Shown: piece by piece, positions 5,608 to 5,705 of the stretch | Numbering within the stretch: position 1 is the first letter of the stretch | Layout: every line of letters starts with the position of its first letter | Program-made: the position numbers and the translations under genes | Notes under the pieces: model-generated | Seen by the model: only the letters and a program-made list of their open reading frames with translations | Told to the model about the DNA's origin: nothing | Databases searched by the model: none | Assembly (NCBI GenBank): GCA_963590435.1 | Contig: CAVAPG010000109.1 | Location: 1-5,705 of the forward strand | DNA length: 5,705 nt | Reading direction: 5' to 3' | Source of the DNA: F23-B02 sp963590435 | Lineage (GTDB): Bacteria > Bacillota > Clostridia > Oscillospirales > Oscillospiraceae

Positions 5608-5630
5608 ATACTTTTTATACTATTTTTATT

Positions 5631-5705
5631 TTAAAATTCGCTGATGATTTCTTCGGCGCATTTCATGCCGTCTACAGCGGCTGAGGTTATGCCGCCGGCA
5701 TAACC
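5631..5705 (-). CDS. Partial 3' end of a FAD-dependent dehydrogenase-like protein
   Basis: The minus strand is open from the window edge to a TAA at 5631-5633 and encodes GYAGGITSAAVDGMKCAEEI followed by ISEF. The GYAGGI.SAAVDG motif is the C-terminal FAD-contacting segment typical of uncharacterised NAD(P)/FAD-dependent dehydrogenases of the COG2509 type, where it follows a G-E-G-A stretch that here would lie outside the window. Only 24 residues are visible, so the substrate and full domain layout cannot be judged. A long AT-rich regulatory region and a stem-loop separate it from nrdG, so it is probably a separate transcription unit. Confidence 0.65.
   Translation of the reverse strand, partial: GYAGGITSAAVDGMKCAEEIISEF

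Larger units (their letters stand above)
5229..5630. other. 402-bp AT-rich intergenic region upstream of nrdG
   Basis: No convincing gene is present on either strand. From right to left it holds a 15-bp stem-loop just past the upstream gene, a distal pair of NrdR-like boxes with a weak promoter, about 150 bp of AT-rich sequence, a proximal pair of NrdR-like boxes, a good promoter and the nrdG ribosome binding site. The middle stretch, 5351-5500, has only a weak 7-bp stem-loop (5437-5459), and I see no recognisable riboswitch in it. The region separates two genes on the same strand, so its regulatory content most likely serves nrdG. Confidence 0.8.

Overview
The window looks like chromosomal DNA from a strictly anaerobic, low-to-moderate G+C Gram-positive bacterium, most likely a clostridium of the phylum Bacillota. 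The reasons are a class III (oxygen-sensitive, glycyl-radical) ribonucleotide reductase with its radical-SAM activase, strong AGGAG-type ribosome binding sites, T-tailed hairpin terminators and AT-rich intergenic DNA. This placement is inference, since there is no rRNA or other taxonomic marker. All genes I can support lie on the minus strand, so transcription runs from high to low coordinates.

Layout in transcription order: (1) the last 24 codons of a FAD-dependent dehydrogenase-like gene (5631-5705). (2) A 397-bp AT-rich intergenic region (5234-5630, up to the nrdG ribosome binding site) with a 15-bp stem-loop, four candidate NrdR boxes in two pairs, and two candidate promoters. (3) nrdG (4530-5228), the activase. 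(4) nrdD (2127-4508), the anaerobic ribonucleotide reductase, carrying an unusual C-terminal glutaredoxin/thioredoxin-like domain with a CPNC motif. (5) trxB (1193-2104), an NADPH-type thioredoxin reductase, followed at once by an intrinsic terminator. (6) An EamA-family (DMT) transporter with a GTG start (269-1138), whose ribosome binding site begins only a few bases after that terminator. (7) A 223-bp spacer with a near-perfect 24-bp palindrome and a candidate promoter. (8) The first 15 codons of a gene with a signal-peptide-like start (1-45).

The nrdG-nrdD-trxB genes are separated by only 21-22 bp and form a coherent unit. NrdG installs the glycyl radical on NrdD (predicted G662). NrdD reduces ribonucleotides. 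The covalently attached redoxin domain would re-reduce the active-site disulfide, and TrxB would recharge that redoxin from NADPH. This reads as a self-contained, formate-independent electron supply for anaerobic DNA-precursor synthesis.

The most interesting observations are the NrdD-redoxin fusion paired with trxB, and a previously unannotated regulatory layout of four NrdR-box-like sites upstream of nrdG. Three of the four share a 13-bp core that differs by one or two bases. I see no CRISPR array, tRNA, rRNA, insertion sequence or phage gene.
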